Of a stretch of 7,877 bases of DNA, positions 7,156-7,877 are shown piece after piece. Position 1 is the stretch's first letter. Each line of letters begins with the position of its first letter. The stretch is from the NCBI GenBank assembly GCA_041738135.1, contig JBGSQK010000044.1, positions 1 through 7,877 on the forward strand, read 5' to 3'. The stretch is from JAGOMX01 sp041738135 (GTDB lineage: Bacteria > Pseudomonadota > Alphaproteobacteria > JAGOMX01). Made by a program: the position numbers and the translations under genes. The notes beneath the pieces are model-generated. The model was not told the origin of the DNA. It was given only the letters and a program-made list of their open reading frames with translations, and did not search any database.

Positions 7156-7188
7156 AGAAGAGTTTGAACGCAGTGTTCAAACTCTTCT
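7156..7188. repeat. Perfect 14-bp inverted repeat with a 5-base loop
   Basis: AGAAGAGTTTGAAC (7156-7169) is exactly complementary to 7175-7188, with loop GCAGT. It is the strongest palindrome in the window and sits four bases after the preceding hairpin. It has no T-tract on either side. It could act as a bidirectional terminator, protect the 3' end of the F-box mRNA, or be a dispersed palindromic repeat of the genome. Confidence 0.75.
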
Positions 7189-7335
7189 AATGTCGATAAC
7201 CCTAACTTTAGCCAGGACGCCCATTTTCGAATATAGTTCCGCAAAGTCGCAAAGGTACCAGGTTTATGAGTGGCTAAAGCCGACAGTTGGGCGAAGATGC
7301 TCTGAACATCAGCCTCTGTTGGAGCTGGCTCATTG

Positions 7336-7354
7336 ACATTATGCTAGATAATGT
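7336..7354. repeat. 7-bp hairpin over the candidate ATG at 7341
   Basis: ACATTAT (7336-7342) pairs with ATAATGT (7348-7354) around GCTAG. TGA before and GTCA after would lengthen the stem if two bases bulge. It lies where the minus-strand remnant ends and the plus-strand frame begins, and would bury the ATG at 7341. Confidence 0.35.
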
Positions 7355-7652
7355 GTCATTAACATGCCTTATAGGTACTCTGCAGCAGGATTTAGTCACA
7401 CGAGATGACGCAATGGATCGACGATTTGCCAGTGATTTTGCGAGGGATATATCAGAAATTCAAGATGCTAACCATAAGGCGGCAGTTGAATTAGCCATCT
7501 ATGGTCCCGATAAGGATCGCAATCGCACCCTTTACTATGATGGCAATAAGGTCCTGGAGTTATGCAAAAATCTTATGGATTGGTTTATGGATAAAGTCCT
7601 AAAAGATGACCGTACGCAGGGATTTTTCGGCGATACGACAGCAAAACATTAA
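7341..7652 (+). CDS. Unrecognised protein of about 103 residues, possibly an N-terminally truncated fragment
   Basis: The frame reads convincingly from about 7380 to TAA at 7650: hydrophilic, helix-rich, with DDAMDRRFASDFARDISEI, then YGPDKDRNRTLYYDGNKVLE and WFMDKVLKDD. I find no known motif, signal peptide or membrane segment. The start is uncertain. ATG 7341 lacks a ribosome site (nearest GGAG is 16 bases away) and sits in a hairpin. ATG 7413 is an alternative with only weak upstream signal. The same frame upstream of 7341 is rich in Cys and Trp and looks noncoding. This suggests the 3' end of a longer gene whose beginning was lost, perhaps by the rearrangement that left the minus-strand remnant next to it. 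Confidence 0.5.
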   Translation: MLDNVSLTCLIGTLQQDLVTRDDAMDRRFASDFARDISEIQDANHKAAVELAIYGPDKDRNRTLYYDGNKVLELCKNLMDWFMDKVLKDDRTQGFFGDTTAKH

Positions 7653-7851
7653 AGGCGCTCACTTATGCCTTGTGGTTCTCAAATCTGATGACTGCATTAT
7701 GCATGGACTTAAACATTGCAACATCCGTAAAAAATTAGGATGCTGACTCTACTTAAATTCGTTATTTATAAATAATATCCATGAAATTTCAGGGTATGAA
7801 TACCATATATAGCGTAATGGCCTTATGAGGGCTGTTTTGGGAGTAATTATA
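7653..7851. other. Noncoding AT-rich interval upstream of the last gene
   Basis: No supportable gene is seen on either strand. It contains CATCC/GGATG (7722-7742, 11-base loop), a perfect GGTAT-GA-ATACC palindrome at 7793-7804, and an adjacent TATATA-rich stretch (7805-7811) that could be a -10 region for the gene at 7852. CCATATAT here also occurs in the promoter region of the gene at 6192. Confidence 0.4.
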
Positions 7852-7877
7852 GTGCGATTGTTTAAGGCTGTTTGTTT
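7852..7877 (+). CDS. Start of an unidentified gene, 3' partial
   Basis: GTG at 7852 follows GGGAG (7839-7843) at an 8-base spacing, the best-placed ribosome site in the right third of the window. Only eight complete codons are visible (MRLFKAVC). The basic then hydrophobic character is compatible with the start of a signal peptide, as in the F-box-like gene, but too little is present to name it. Confidence 0.4.

Larger units (their letters stand above)
7092..7343 (-). pseudogene. Start-less coding remnant, possibly the C-terminus of a NYN/PIN-type protein
   Basis: On the minus strand an 83-codon frame runs from just after a TAG (7344-7346) to TAA (7092-7094) without any ATG. From about 7337 down to 7170 it reads like genuine protein: PTEADVQSIFAQLSALATHK is followed by a KPGTFATLRNYIRKWASWLK-type segment and STLEEFE. 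Pairing of KP.T..TL.NYI..W with a later acidic helix resembles the small C-terminal domain found in some NYN-domain nucleases, but this is recalled similarity only. The last 25 codons run through the hairpin cluster and look noncoding. It lacks an N-terminus, so I treat it as debris of a deleted gene. It abuts the opposite-strand frame starting at 7341. Confidence 0.4.

Noticed and set aside
7139..7336. Plus-strand 65-codon ORF
   Set aside because: It passes through the 14-bp palindrome and is opposite a more protein-like minus-strand frame. It has no ribosome site and a random composition.
7674..7730. Minus-strand peptide beginning MFKSMHNAVIRF
   Set aside because: Only 17 codons with no ribosome site and no support from neighbouring sequence.

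Overview
This window looks like part of an integrated conjugative or genomic-island region in an intracellular alphaproteobacterium, most plausibly Holosporales or Rickettsiales. The main evidence is a very long Ti-type TraA protein with a fused primase/Toprim C-terminus, an architecture I associate with Rickettsiales amplified genetic elements (RAGE). A second clue is a signal-peptide protein with an F-box-like segment, a combination seen in amoeba and protist endosymbionts. The taxonomy is inference; no rRNA or other marker gene is present. The traA gene is visibly richer in G+C than everything to its right.

Layout. Bases 1-4060 (+) are the 3' part of traA: helicase, long helical middle, primase-like module and Toprim. 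Bases 4061-4257 are a short intergenic stretch with three TGAACC units spaced exactly 11 bp apart. Bases 4258-5694 (-) encode an AAA ATPase of the ATPase_2/DUF234 type with a D...ExK nuclease-like core. Its Walker A lies upstream of the first ATG, and the only well-placed initiation codon is ATA behind a strong AGGAG. Just upstream of this gene are a 10-bp perfect inverted repeat and a convincing promoter. Two related 26-bp sequences flank the gene in direct orientation. Bases 5695-6191 are mostly noncoding, with one possible 29-residue ORF.

The right third is accessory and partly degraded. Bases 6192-7088 (+) encode a probably exported protein with an F-box-like segment. It is followed within about 100 bp by three hairpins, the last a perfect 14-bp palindrome. 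Bases 7092-7343 (-) hold a start-less coding remnant. Bases 7341-7652 (+) encode an unrecognised, probably N-terminally truncated protein. A new gene appears to begin at a GTG with a good ribosome site at 7852 and runs off the window.

The genes do not form one operon. TraA processes DNA for conjugative transfer, the ATPase is a separately transcribed convergent gene with its own apparent control region, and the right side resembles host-interaction cargo interspersed with gene debris.
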